In this document: positions 45,087-57,231 of the stretch, piece by piece
How the letters are laid out: each line of letters starts with the position of its first letter
How positions within the stretch are numbered: position 1 is the first letter of the stretch
Assembly (NCBI GenBank): GCA_026874595.1
Contig: CM049308.1
Location: forward strand, 52,467,624-52,531,623
Direction of reading: 5' to 3'
Length of the DNA stretch: 64,000 bases
Source of the DNA: Sipunculus nudus
Taxonomy: Eukaryota; Annelida; Sipuncula; Golfingiida; Sipunculidae
Made by a program: the position numbers and the translations under genes
The notes under the pieces: model-generated
What the model was told of the DNA's origin: nothing
What the model saw: only the letters and a program-made list of their open reading frames with translations
Database searches by the model: none

Positions 45087-45996
45087 AAACGTTTTATGCG
45101 CACCAATCACAAAACTGGTGACAGTTATTAACCCTTTCATTTTTTTTTCTTCGTTCCCTTACTTGAAGTGTTTGACCTTTCTATCTTTTTTTATGTAAAT
45201 GATTTTACGTTTAACTTCAGGAATGCCTTTTTACCATCTAATTCAGATTCCTCAGAATCAGATTCAAGATCAGATTCGCTGCTTTTTTTTGTCTGCAAGT
45301 GACTCTCGGAAGAGTCTTAATCAAATTCTTTTATCAATTAATTCTAATCTGATGAAATGTTTATATCCTGTCCCAGAGGTTTGGTAACTGGAATCACTTC
45401 ACTAATTTGGTATCTGGTCGTGGGTGTTACTGCACTTACAGCACTTGTATTTACTGTTGCAGTTATTGTACGTGCCCCAGTGCAGTAACACTAAATACAC
45501 CACATACACCGGGGGGCGGGGCGGGTCGTCTGTCCTCTGCTTGGGTTGGTATCCTGCTAAAATGTCCAAATATATATGCTGTAATGGCCCTGGAGGGGTG
45601 CCCTTGTGGGTTTTCCATTAAATTCCAACGATAGCTGGGTTTTAAGGTTAGACTGGGTATTTCCAGGGTTTACCATTTAACATTTACTTAATTTGTTATC
45701 CTTGCTCCTTAGTTTTGATATTGTCATAATTGTGTTATACTACTTTTTATATTATGGTCAAACGGTTTTTGTTTATTTTTTTTCATTGTTTATATTAATG
45801 TTTATATTTGGTCAAATGTTAATAACATGTGCAGGGAGTATTATTTATTTCTATTCGTCTCGTGTTTTTTCCTTTATTCCAACTGTACACAGGGCTGTCA
45901 GGTCGAAAACTTTATGGTTGTCAAATAGGTGTACCTTAACCCAGGTTGTCAAAATGTTCATTTGACAACCTCAAAAGGGTTATGAAATGTGACAAC

Positions 45997-45998
<2 letters not shown>
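45087..45998. other. Intergenic stretch
   Basis: No supported gene. The words GGGGGGCGGGGCGGG near 45511 stand out as GC-rich in AT-rich surroundings. Confidence 0.3.

Positions 45999-46052
<54 letters not shown>
45999..46052. repeat. AT dinucleotide microsatellite
   Basis: A run of TA repeats of about 54 bp directly abutting the left end of a pogo/Tigger-like element. The element probably inserted into a TA of this microsatellite. Confidence 0.9.
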
Positions 46053-46055
<3 letters not shown>

Positions 46056-47265
46056 TAAAACCTCGTTGTGTCGAACTCGGTTAAGTCGAATTCCCACATG
46101 TGTCGAAGTCGAACGTGAGGTCCCTGCAAAAAATAATTAAAACCTTACTAATCAACTCCGCTGGTGTCGAAGTCGGATGTGTCGAGGTGTTTTGTTAGTC
46201 CCCAGCTAATATTTCGATCGCTTAATTCGAAGTCATGATTGGATAACAGTTGTGCAGAGCCCGGCGATCATGATTGGGCCGTGGTGACAAGTCATAATTA
46301 ATTAATACCGATCGGGCTTTCACTCATCAAGCGCGATGACTTGATTCAAGGTCATGCCGCCTTAATGTTTGGACATCAGTTGTGCACGGTCCAAAAATCA
46401 TACCTACGGCCGCGATGACTAGTTACATGATTGATACCGGCTAGGATCTTATTGGTCAGGCGCGATTGCTGTCATATCTAGTCCGTTGTTTACTTGTTTG
46501 GCCAATTAGTCACACATGATCATACCTTTTTTCTGTAAAAGCATCAATGAGAAGTTATTGATAAACCAAACATAATCCAATCCTTACCTTTGACGTGTCT
46601 AGGATAAACATACAGGACTGTGTATAAATGGAGGAATATGGGATCTATTTCAGACTGACTCTTTCAGACTGACTCTTATTTACCATAGAGTACGTTATAC
46701 TGTATTACTGCTTCACTTTCATATTGTTCCTGTCCTCTTTGCAATGGCGTCGCGGCCAGCCAAGCGTATAAGCTTAATGTAACCATTGAGCAAAAGTACG
46801 AAGCACTAGTCGAATTTGAACGTGGTGGCAAGACCAAGGCTAAGATTGCAATGGACTTCATCATCCCTGCCAACACGCTGAGAACATTGATCAAGAATGC
46901 TGAGAAGATAAAGGTTACTGCCTTTCTTTCAGAAGATCTGATGTGTTAAACTGAAAATGATCTGAGCCAGTTATTTATTGATTTGTTTGCTTTATACACG
47001 TACATGTATTTGCTCTTATTTCACTATTTGATTTACCTTATCCTTAATTTGGAGGTACTTCAGTGTTTTTTTTTATTATTATAAATAAAAATTGTGCATA
47101 AAATCTGTCTTGTTCTTTTACAAAAACATTTATGAGAGCTATATGACATAGGCCCTATACATGTGTAGTATTTATCAATAATAATCGAGGCTGAAAAAGG
47201 TTGAATATAATAAACGTCGGTTGTCTCTAACTCTGGTTGTGTCCAAGTAAATTCACCGGTCCCTT
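46053..47265 (+). mobile_element. pogo/Tigger-like (Tc1/mariner superfamily) element, internally deleted
   Basis: The left end begins CAGTAAAACCTCGTTGTGTC right after a TA. CAGT-x-x-AACCTC is the typical Tigger/pogo terminal start, and TA is the target of that superfamily. Subterminal GTCGAA/TTCGAC words occur through the first 150 bp. An HTH-coding stretch lies inside (46744-46920). The right end is decayed: words like GTTGTCTCTAACTCTGG and GTGTCCAAGTAAATT near 47220-47255 resemble the left end's subterminal text, but a clean terminal repeat is not visible. The DDE catalytic region is missing. Confidence 0.6.
46744..46920 (+). pseudogene. CENP-B/pogo N-terminal helix-turn-helix fragment
   Basis: It starts at an ATG and reads MASRPAKRISLM, stops, and continues one frame over as VTIEQKYEALVEFERGGKTK, then AKIAMDFIIPANTLRTLIKN and AEKIK. 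The pattern L/V-T-I-E-x-K-x-x-x-L, G-x-x-x-x-x-I-A-x-x-F-x-I-P-x-x-T-L-x-x-x-x-K-N matches the psq-type HTH at the start of pogo/Tigger transposases and CENP-B. One frameshift breaks it just after the start. The remaining DNA-binding and DDE domains are absent, consistent with an internal deletion. Confidence 0.65.
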
Positions 47266-48451
47266 TTAAATATATATATATGCCTAAAAAAGGATTGTTA
47301 AAGTAAAAATTCCATTATTTAAAAAAAACGAGTGGTTGTGATATTTTGTGATATCCGTAACAGTTGACAGATTTGTGAGGCCGTTTCCTTGTTCACATAA
47401 CATGGGATTTCCTATAGTTCACATTTGCAACTTTTCAAAGGTTTTCATGCCTAATGTAAATTAAATTCAAACGCAAATGTATTAAATGATTCAGATGAGG
47501 TTATCTGTCTGTCATAGTTTTACAGAAATTACGGTCTTTTACCGAATGTCACAGAATATAAGAGCAGCATTCACACAATAATTTTATTATAAAAGTATTA
47601 GGATAAATTTCATACTTAAAAAATTAGACTGCTTAATATTTATATATATCCTCGAGGGAATAAATGCTTCTCCTACAGGAACAGAGCATCGTGCATTTGG
47701 TCTTTTATTCCGGGTTTCGTTTTCTGCAGCCATCTCCATAAAGCCTACTTTCGATGAAAATCACATAGATATACTAGACATTCTGCAATTGCAAAGATTA
47801 TCGCTTATCATTAAAAAAAAGAATATGGAAGTTTCTGTCAAATCTTTTTTTTTAAATGATCCCGAAGGTCAAGTGATTTATACAGATGCCTATTTAGTAT
47901 ACGTAGGGCATACGATGTTACTATCCATACGTATTTCCTACTGAGATGGCTTATCGGTCTGCCTGGTTTCAACTCTATATTTATATCCGTTTAGGGTTCA
48001 CCCCCACTGTAACTCTACCCAGCATCCTTAACACCGTGGTATTATTTATTAATTGTTCTACAGTACATACCATACATGTAACAAGCCTTCTTAAAGACTG
48101 TTAAGGGAAAATGCTATTATTTCGGTCCAGATTGCACATTGACTTTGAGAGTATGCATATGCGGTTTATCCAAGTAAAGCATCGTCAGATTAGATAGACC
48201 AGCTATTTTAATAAATAATTTTGCATGCGGAGTGACGTAGTAAACAGTGGAACAACTTAAAATGAACGATTAAAATAAACTATAAACACAGTGTAATGAC
48301 TCTGTTTTAAACACGTTGAAATGTGTTTTCTGAAGCCTCGATTTCTTGAATTTATTTTTTCTTGTCAAAATCCTTCATAAAATGGGACGGCAGCGAGTCG
48401 GGATTCCATTCTTTTAAAAACTGCAGTGCCTCTTCGAAACATGCTGTCGTT

Positions 48452-48690
48452 TCATTTTGTGTGATAATAGTTGCTCCTGTGCTGGTTTACAATACTAATT
48501 GAATAGGTGTTATCTTCATTCATGCATATTAGCTTAATATCATCTAGACCCATTAGCTCAACAAATTTTATAACAAGCCATCCAGCCATTCCTGAGGAAT
48601 CTGGCAATTTGTGTGTATTTTGCATTTTATCCGGGGTGCTCAAAACATGCCCCGTAACCCGGAAAATACTGTGGATGTCTTCTTATTTGC
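48452..48690 (-). CDS. Conserved peptide block in the tandem unit (unrecognised)
   Basis: The minus strand reads TGHVLSTPDKMQNTHKLPDS, then SGMAGWLVIKFVELMGLDDI, then KLICMNEDNTYSI. The same block occurs in copy 2 (about 50862-51100) and copy 3 (about 52936-53175), and a much more diverged form occurs at 54030-54165 (NTHELPDSSGT). The ending differs: copies 2 and 3 read SCLCKGIL before a stop because of the short insertion near 50890 and 52960. I do not recognise the domain. Retention of NTHxLPDSSG in the diverged fourth copy suggests that it was once a real exon. An open frame of 91 codons on the opposite strand overlaps it and is more likely a shadow. Confidence 0.35.
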
Positions 48691-49227
48691 GGTGGCTTCA
48701 AATTCGCGCTATTCACGGTGACTCTGTGACCGAGAAAATGAAATCATGCAATTATGAATGCTTATCAGGCCATGAACATTAATTTAAGAGCTGCCGATAG
48801 GTGGTGACAGTTGTGCTTAAGGTAACATAAAGAAAATCGATCGCATCTGCCAAAATAAGGACTTGTATGAAAAAAAGTGGGAGTACTTTCAGAATTTAAT
48901 TATACGTCTATAGATGTCTATAGTGATGTTTGAGACTGCAAACAAATGTTATAAGCTATGCCGCTATATATTTCTTTATTTTAGAAAAATACGTATTCAA
49001 ATTTTATTAACAACAAATATTTCTTAAACATAAAAACATTTCATATCAGGGATGCAAACAAAAACTTATTCATTGTATTTACTTATGTTTCTTTTTTTCT
49101 GTACGTGAACAATAAAAAATCGTTGCGATTCACATTTTATATCTATACATAATCCATTAAAATACCTACTAATATGTAACATGGGACATGCCAATACATG
49201 CCACGCAGATGAAGACAAACGTTTAGT

Positions 49228-49362
49228 TTATATCCTCGTGGGTGGTTTCTCAAGAAGATCCGCTTTTACAAAGCAGTCAAGGATAAGGTGTTGTTCTTTG
49301 GGTGCCATCTCCTTATGCACTTCGATCAGCCACTTTGCGTGTAGTGGCTTGATTGTTGACAT
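49228..49362 (-). pseudogene. Fragment resembling a pogo/Tigger transposase C-terminus
   Basis: The minus strand reads MSTIKPLHAKWLIEVHKEMA, then PKEQHLILDCFVKADLLEK. The pattern I-K-P-L-H-A-x-W-L-x-x-x-x-x-x-M, then I-L-x-x-F-x-K-A resembles the block near the end of Tigger/pogo-type DDE transposases (I-K-P-x-H-A-x-W-x-x-x-x-Y, G-x-x-x-A-G-I). It is repeated in copy 2 at about 51638-51772 and, damaged by an indel, in copy 3 near 53710-53850. No DDE core accompanies it. Confidence 0.35.
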
Positions 49363-49394
49363 CTTGGTTTAGGTCATAGTGACCTAATTTCAGG

Positions 49395-51804
49395 ATTTTG
49401 TGATATCCGTAACAGTTGACAGATTTGTGAGGCCGTTTCCTTGTTCACATAACATGGGATTTCCTATAGTTCACATTTGCAACCTTTCAAGGTTTTCATG
49501 CCAATTGTAAATTAAATTCAAACGCAAATGTAATAAATGATTCAGATGAGGTTATCTGTCTGTCATAGTTTTACAGAAATTACGGTCTTTTACCGAATGT
49601 CACAGAATATAAGAGCAGCATTCACACAATAATTTTATTATAAAAGTATTAGGATAAATTTCATACTTAAAAAATTAGACTGCTTAATATTTATATATAT
49701 CCTCGAGGGAATAAATGCTTCTCCTACAGGAACAGAGCATCGTGCATTTGGTCTTTTATTCCGGGTTTCGTTTTCTGCAGCCATCTCCATAAAGCCTACT
49801 TTCGGTGAAAATCACATAGATATACTAGACATTCTGCAATTGCAAAGATTATCGCTTATCATAAAAAAAGAATATGGAAGTTTCTGTCAAATCTTTTTTT
49901 TAAATGATCCCGAAGGTCAAGTGATTTATACAGATGCCTATTTAGTATACGTAGGGCATACGATGTTACTATCCATACGTATTTCCTACTGAGATGGCTT
50001 ATCGGTCTGCCTGGTTTCAACTCTATATTTATATCCGTTTAGGGTTCACCCCCACTGTAACTCTACCTAGCATCCTTAACACCGTGGTATTATTTATTAA
50101 TTGTTCTACAGTACATACCATACATGTAACAAGCCTTCTTAAAGACTGTTAAGGGAAAATGCTATTATTTCGGTCCAGATTGCACATTGACTTTGAGAGT
50201 ATGCATATGCGGTTTATCCAAGTAAAGCATCGTCAGATTAGTAGACCAGCTATTTTAATAAATAATTTTGCATGCGGAGTGACGTTGTAAACAGTGGAAC
50301 AACTTAAAATGAACGATTAAAATAAACTATAAACACAGTGTAAGGCCAAAATAAAAAAAAGGTATGGTTCTCAGGCACTTTTTTTCAGAAATCGATGCGG
50401 GCGGGCGCTTTTTTTATTTTAATTTTTTTTGGTATGTTTCGATAAAATGTCAAATGATAAGGGAAAAGCATGGAAATAACAGTTTTATTTTGCAAAATAA
50501 GTAAGAGCACTACAAAACAAAGGAGATTGTATGGTTTTATCTTCTTGAAAGATATGTCGGAGCGGCAGCAGCTCAAAATTGGAAAGTTTTTATTGAAAAT
50601 CAAAATAAAAATTTTTGATGCGGGGGTTAAAAATTGATGCGGGCGGTGCCTGAGAACCATACCTTTAATTTTTTTGGGCCTAATGACTCTGTTTTTAACA
50701 CGTTGAATTGTGTTTTCTGAAGCCTGGATTTCTTGAATTTATTTTTTCTTTCTTGTAAAAAAATCCTTCCTAAAATGGCACGATAGCCAGTCGGGATTCC
50801 ATTCTTTTAAAAATTTGCAGTCTCACTCCGAACATGCTGTCGTTTCATTTTGTGTGATAATAGTTGCTCCTGTGCTGGTTTACAATATGCCCTTGCACAG
50901 GCAACTAATTGAATAGGTGGTATCACCATTCATGCATATTAGCTTAATGTCATCTAGACCCATTAGCTCAACAAATTTTATAACAAGCCATCCAGCCATT
51001 CCTGAGGAATCTGGCAATTTGTGTGTATTTTGCATTTTATCCGAGGTGCTCAAAACATGCCCCGTAACTCGGAAAATACTGTTGATGTCTTCTTATTTGC
51101 GTAGGCTTCAAATTCGCGCTATTCACGGTGACTCTGTGACCGAAAAAATGAAACCATGCAATTATGAATGCTTATCAGGCCATGAACATTAATTTAAGAG
51201 CTGCCGATAGGTGGTGACAGTTGTGCTTAAGGAAACATAAAGAAAATCGATCGCATCTGCCAAAATAAGGACTTTAATAAAAAAAAAGTGGGAGTACTTT
51301 CAGAATTTAATTATACGTCTATAGATGTCTATAGTGATGTTTGAGACTGCAAACAAATGTTACAAGCTATACCGCTATATATTTCTTTATTTTAGAAAAA
51401 TACGTATTCAAATTTTATTAACAACAAATATTTCTTAAACATAAATTATTTGATATCGGGGATGCAAACAAAAACTGATTCATTGTATTTACTGATGTTT
51501 CTTTTTTTCTGTACGTGAACAATAAAAAATCGTTGCGATTCACATTTTATATCTATACATAATCCATTTAAATACCTACTAATATGTAACATGGGACATG
51601 CCAATACATGCAACGCAGATGAAGACAAACGTTTAGTTTATATCCTCGTGGGTGGTTTCTCAAGAAGATCCGCTTTTACAAAGCAGTCAAGGATAAGGTG
51701 TTATTCTTTGGGTGCCATCTCCTTATGCACTTCGATCAGCCACTTTGCGTGTAGTGGCTTGATTGTTGACATCTTGGTTTAGGTCATAGTGACCTAATTT
51801 CAGG
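49395..51804 (+). repeat. 2.06-kb tandem unit, copy 2 (with MITE insertion)
   Basis: Nearly identical to copy 1 along its length except for a 337-bp insertion plus 3-bp duplication at 50344-50683, and the short insertion near 50890. Differences otherwise are scattered single bases. Confidence 0.9.
50344..50680. mobile_element. Harbinger-type MITE, 337 bp, with TAA target duplication
   Basis: The element begins GGCCAAAAT and ends TTTTGGGCC. Its first about 35 bp are an imperfect reverse complement of its last about 35 bp, both containing GGTATGGTTCTCAGGCA. It is flanked by TAA on both sides (50341-50343 and 50681-50683). Copies 1 and 3 of the tandem unit preserve the empty site as GTGTAATGACTCTG, with a single TAA. 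Three-base TWA-type duplications and G-rich terminal repeats are typical of PIF/Harbinger. The element has no coding capacity. Confidence 0.85.
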
Positions 51805-53868
51805 ATTTTGTGATATCCGTAACAGTTGACAGATTTGTGAGGCCGTTTCCTTGTTCACATAACATGGGATTTCCTATAGTTCACATTTGCAACTTTTCCA
51901 AGGTTTTCATGCCTAATGTAAATTAAATTCAAACGCAAATGTATTAAATGATTCAGATGAGGTTATCTGTCTGTCATAGTTTTACAGAAATTACGGTCTT
52001 TTACCGAATGTCACAGAATATAAGAGCAGCATTCACACAATAATTTTATTATAAAAGTATTAGGATAAATTTCATACTTAAAAAATTAGACTGCTTAATA
52101 TTTATATATATCCTCGAGGGAATAAATGCTTCTCCTACAGGAACAGAGCATCGTGCATTTGGTCTATTATTCCGGGTTTCGTTTTCTGCAGCCATCTCCA
52201 TAAAGCCTACTTTCGGTGAAAATCATATAGATATACTAGACATTCTGCAATTGCAAAGAAGATTATCGCTTATCATAAAAAAAGAATATGGAAGTTTCTG
52301 TCAAATCTTTTTTTTTTAATGATCCCGAAGGTCAAGTGATTTATACAGATGCCTATTTAGTATACGTAGGGCATACGATGTTACTATCCATACGTATTTC
52401 CTACTGAGATGGCTTATCGGTCTGCCTGGTTTCAACTCTATATTTATATCCGTTTAGGATTCACCCCCACTGTAACTCTACCCAGCATCCTTAACACCGT
52501 GGTATTATTTATTAATTGTTCTACAGTACATACCATACATGTAACAAGCCTTCTTAAAGGCTGTCAAGGGAAAATGCCATTATTTCCGTCCAGATTGCAC
52601 ATTGGCTTTGAGAGTATGCATATGCGTTTTATCCAAGTAAAGCATCGCCAGATTAGATAGACCAGCTATTTTAATAAATAATTTTGCATGCGGAGTGACG
52701 TGGTAAACAGTGGAACAACTTAAAATGAACAATTAAAATAAACTATATACACAGTGTAATGACTCTGTTTTTAACACGTTGAAATGTGTTTTCTGAAGCC
52801 TGGATTTCTTGAATTTATTTTTTCTTTCTTGTAAAAAAATCCTTCCTAAAATGGACGATAGCCAGTCGGGATTCCATTCTTTTAAAAACTGCAGTCCCAC
52901 TCCGAACATGCTGTCGTTTCATTTTGTGTGATAATAGTTGCTCCTGTGCTGGTTTACAATATGCCCTTGCACAGGCAACTAATTGAATAGGTGTTATCTT
53001 CATTCATGCATATTAACTTAATATCATCTAGACCCATTAGCTCAACAACTTTTATAATAAGCCATCCAACCATTCCTGAGGAATCTGGCAATTTGTGTGT
53101 ATTTTGCATTTTATCCGGGGTGCTCAAAACATGCCCCGTAACTCGGAAAATACTGTGGATGTCTTCTTATTTGCGGTGGCTTCAAATTCGCGCTATTCAC
53201 GGTGACTCTGTGACCGAGAAAATGAAATCATGCAATTATGAATGCTTATCAGGCCATGAACATTAATTTAAGAGCTGCCGATAGGTGGTGACAGTTGTGC
53301 TTAAGGTAACATAAAGAAAATCGATCGCATCTGCCAAAATAAGGACTTGTATAAAAAAAAGTGGGAGTACTTTCAGAATTTAATTATACGTCTATAGATG
53401 TCTATAGTGGTGTTTGAGACTGCAAACAAATGTTACAAGCTATACCGCTATATATTTCTTTATTTTAGAAAAATAAGTATTCAAATTTTATTAACAACAA
53501 ATATTTCTTAAACATAAAAACATTTCATATCAGGGATGCAAACAAAAACTTATTCATTGTATTTACTTATGTTTCTTTTTTTCTGTACGTGAACAATAAA
53601 AAATCGTTGCGATTCACATTTTATATCCATACATAATCCATTAAAATACTTACTAATATGTAACATGGGACACGCCAATACATGCCACGCAGGTGAAGAC
53701 AAACATTTGGGTTATATCCTCGTGGGTGCATGGTTTCTCAAGAAGATCCGCTTTTACAAAGCCGTCAAGAATGAGGTGTTCTTCTCCTCATGCATTTCGA
53801 TCAGCCCCTTTGCGTGTATTGGCATGATTGTTGACATCTTGGTCTAGGTCATAGTGACCTTATTTCAG
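51805..53868 (+). repeat. 2.06-kb tandem unit, copy 3
   Basis: It matches copies 1 and 2 through to GGTCATAGTGACCT, where similarity ends. It lacks the MITE. It has a few extra changes near its right end, including an indel in the pogo-like fragment. Confidence 0.9.
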
Positions 53869-54029
53869 GTTTCTGGGGAGAACTTTTAGGGAACTCTCAG
53901 AATACAGAGGTTCATGATTCTAGCCTTTACGGGTATGATTTATGCCTTATTAACAGACTTGATGTTGTAAATAAATAACAGTAAAAATTCGTAAAATCAA
54001 GATCATGCAGATGATCGACCCTACCATTC

Positions 54030-54165
54030 ATGCCCAGTAGCTGTGGTTAATTAAGACCCATAACAACCAAATCCCTCTAACCGTTCCCGAAGAATCTGGC
54101 AATTCGTGTGTATTTTACAATATTTCTGGGGTGCTTAAACACCCTGTAACTTAGAGAATATAGGT
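54030..54165. repeat. Diverged fourth copy of the exon-like block
   Basis: It contains GAAGAATCTGGCAATTCGTG and GTGTATTTTACAATATTTCTGG, then GGGGTGCTTAAACACCCTG. These align with GAGGAATCTGGCAATTTGTG and GTGTATTTTGCATTTTATCC in the tandem units. Divergence is far higher than between copies 1 to 3, so it is older. Confidence 0.6.
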
Positions 54166-54179
54166 TACAGTTACCTAAT

Positions 54180-54690
54180 TTCAGTTATCCAAGGAGAATC
54201 TTCATGGACCTCCCTGGATATAAAGTAAGACGATTCTAGGTCCAATAATTACGATTTGTGCCCTGTGAACGGACGACCGCATCTTTGAAGGTCTCAAAAA
54301 TAGAAGAAAAATGCGTAAAAATTCGAGAGAAAAAAATCCAGCTGGCGCCACCAGTACGCAGATACTGATGCAACACTCCATGATGAATATGCATGCAAAG
54401 AATCATGGTGATCAATGCATAAGTTGTTCAGATATTGGAGCTTTTGAATATTTTCTTTATTATTCGGGGGGGGGGGGGGTACTTCTGAGCCCCATAGCTC
54501 GAAGGATATGGGTAACAGAGACAATATTTCAGGTTTCCAAGAAGATTTTCTATGGACTTCCCAGGATGTCAAGTTAGAAGATTCTAGAGCCAGCTGTTAC
54601 GATTTGTGCCTGGTGAACGGACGGACGACGGACAGACGGTGATCACTATAGTTCAAAGGACTCCTAGTCAGCTGAGCTAAAAATTGTGGA
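54180..54690 (-). repeat. Reverse-oriented copy of the AGCTCAGCTGA element
   Basis: It ends (on the plus strand) GTCAGCTGAGCTAAAAATTG, preceded by a GACGGACGACGGACAGACGG stutter. These are the reverse complement of the start of the 4964-8614 array. One and a half units lie inside, with GGCGCCACC and a G13 run near 54467. It is separate from the 5-kb array by almost 50 kb. Confidence 0.75.
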
Positions 54691-56744
54691 TTCATTGCAA
54701 ATCAAACCTTCCATCTGTCACACATGGCTTGATTGCCAAGAGTGGAAGTAATCTATGGAATTTGAGGTCACCTACTCATTGGGTCAAGGTCACTGAACCT
54801 ATTTTTAGAAGACTTATGATAATCTAAATGCTGTAAGTTCAAGGATAGCAAGTTCCAGATTTGTGCTCACAAGGTCAAGGATTAAGGTCACAGAACCCAA
54901 ATTTTGAAAAAAGCTCATAAAACTATTCTTATAGACAAATCCAGCTAAGCGTCGAGACCCATGAATCCCTAGTTTATCTTTATCCATGTCAATGTTTTAG
55001 TATATGTACGGTGCCTTGATTAAGCTTTCATCAGTAATACTTAGATATGATGCATTTTATATGTGTGTGTGTGTGTGTAAAATAAATTAAGGTTATCCGC
55101 AAATTTATTATGCAAATTTTCCTGGTGATCTCTTTTACAGAAGACTACAAATTTCTTGCCACGAGGATATCCCCACAAAATAAATGTTAAAAATATTGGA
55201 CCGACTGCTGGATTACTCACGCACTGTCTCCACCAGGTTTTGAGTTTATACGGACGGACGGTATGATGTTTAAGTTTCATGTTATTTGAAAGTAAGTGGC
55301 AAAATTAAGATACAAGCAGCTGGACATAGAAACGTTTTCTGATCACAGAGATGTTGTGCCTCAGAGAGGTGCGTGGGTTATTCTGCAGTCGTGCCAAAAT
55401 GTTTGTACATATCTTATGGAGACAGTTTCCCACTGAAAACCTATATTTTCTTTTAACTTTTAGAATAAAAAAAATGAGCCAACATTTCACATCTCAGTTA
55501 ATAAATCTCCCCAACCCCGGTAATAAGCCCGGTATACCGGGTCTGTCAGCTAGTAGAGGATATATAAAGTATTTAAGGGTGTCCACCTGTCAAATACTTT
55601 TACATTAAGCTGAACTTTACATGCTTGTGTTTTTTTAATACCCGTACTTTCAGTAAAAAAGTTGAAAGCACACATGTTATTTAGTAAGTGGATTTCCCAG
55701 CGATAAGTAATAATTTAAGAATGTATAAGTTGCTAAGTAAGTGCAACTGTGCAGAAATGCAACAATGAGTGCATTCATATCATCATATGGGATTCAACAA
55801 CTGTCCATCACTATAAAGCAAATAAATAATAGGATTAAAACAAGGGACCCATGGGTCACAGCGCTCAGCTGAAATTTGTAAAATTTTAGCAAAGGCAACA
55901 TGCCCAAATTCATGATTGAGTGTACCAGTGGTTTGCATGGCAAGAAATATCCGTGGAATGCTCCACACTTTTATAGCAATACATCACTTTGTGGGCACAA
56001 TTAAATGTGTACCTTAACACAGTAAAAGTACTGCGGGGGGGGGGGGGGGGGAGGGGGAGGGCTGCAGAGGGGTAGCCAAGCTGGACCTAGTTGAAGCCGA
56101 GCAAAGCAAGCTGTACCTACTACACACCATTGTTACACCAGTCTGGCTGATGTAAATAATACTTGAAATGGTGTCTAAAAACTTGAATTAAAGCTACTCT
56201 TTTCAATCAATTCTTTTGAAAAAGCTTAAATCCTTATGCATACATGCTGTAAAAATTAAATCAACAGTGCGTACAAGGAAAAACGTGCCTTGGCCAAAGC
56301 TGGACAAAATTTAAGGTACTGATTTATTATTAATGCTAATAACTTAAAAAAATTGCAAAAATCAGATCTGAATTGGGTACACAATTGAATCTTGATTATA
56401 TTAAGTTATATCCCTAAAAACAATCTCTAGCTTCAGCAATTCTCATGATAAAAATAGGTAAATATATTTCCTAATTTTTTATAAAGTGCATAATGTTCGG
56501 GCATATAACATCAAGAATTTACGCAATACTGACCTAATTTCTGGTATGTTCATAGCAAAGGTATAGAAGAATATGTGTACTAAAACTGACAAAAAGATCA
56601 GTGGTTTTGATATTAAGCAGCCTTGAAGTGTAATAATGGGTCTTAATGAAAAATGTTGGTGTTTCCTTAATATCTTGGGGGAACAAAGATGGTAGGAGAT
56701 TTTTTTGGACATTTAACTGTATGCAAAATGTTGGATTCGCAGGT
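54691..56744. other. Intergenic stretch
   Basis: No supported gene. It holds a TG microsatellite at about 55061-55078, the dispersed repeat partner at 55405-55505 and a G run near 56036-56050. A 61-codon minus-strand frame at 55783-55968 ends in NPIIY-like text but has no other receptor features. Confidence 0.4.
55405..55505 (+). repeat. Dispersed repeat, copy B (partner at 3838-3930)
   Basis: Same orientation as copy A, with shared blocks TACATATCTTAT, GAGACAGT, TATTTTCTTTTAACTTTTA and ATGAGCCA in order. Confidence 0.6.
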
Positions 56745-57105
56745 CCAATGGTTTTTAAACGGGCCCTGTTATCGGACGGACGGCCGGATTGACGACATAC
56801 GAAGGACAATGACTATAGCTCAGATGAGTCAGCTGAGCTAAAAATCATGTCTTTAGTGGAATATTCTGTAAATATTATAATACACAATGTTCTAAAGTGT
56901 GCTTGGCCACTATCATTGGTCTAAAAGAAGTCTAAATATAGTTTACATTCTGTTAAGTTTGACCATGATTTTTTAATTAAAATCTTTTTTTAATCCGATT
57001 TGAATGAAACATTCAACAACCCTGGCATGTGGCCAATTCTGTTATGTTTACTGCTTAATGTCATGCTAGTCAGCTGAGGGATATAACCCCTGGGTCACCT
57101 GTTCT
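56745..57105 (-). repeat. Short, decayed copy of the AGCTCAGCTGA element
   Basis: Around 56770-56840 the plus strand reads CGGACGGACGGCCGG, then ATAGCTCAGATGAGTCAGC and TGAGCTAAAAATC, the reverse complement of the element's start. Near 57070-57105, CAGCTGAGGGATATAACCCC and TGGGTCACCTGTTC resemble its other terminus in forward orientation. The piece between is not an obvious array. Confidence 0.5.
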
Positions 57106-57231
57106 TTACATGATCAGGAAATCTTGTCAGCCTATCGTAATGCGTGTGTCATGCACAACTTTCGTACCAGTGTTTCAGCATTTCATCACACCCGGGGGGA
57201 AACCCAGGGAACAAGACAATACAAACACCGC

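Larger units (their letters stand above)
47343..49394 (+). repeat. 2.06-kb tandem unit, copy 1
   Basis: It starts ATTTTGTGATATCCGTAACA and ends GTGACCTAATTTCAGG. The same text restarts at 49395 and 51805. This copy lacks the 19-bp ATGCCCTTGCACAGGCAAC-type insertion near 48490 that copies 2 and 3 have. It carries on its minus strand the two conserved peptide blocks described for 48452-48690 and 49228-49362. Confidence 0.9.

Noticed and set aside
55783-55968. Minus-strand frame ending in PCFNPIIYLLYS, reminiscent of a GPCR NPxxY motif
   Set aside because: Only the short motif fits. No preceding transmembrane helices are encoded upstream and no splice sites are evident.
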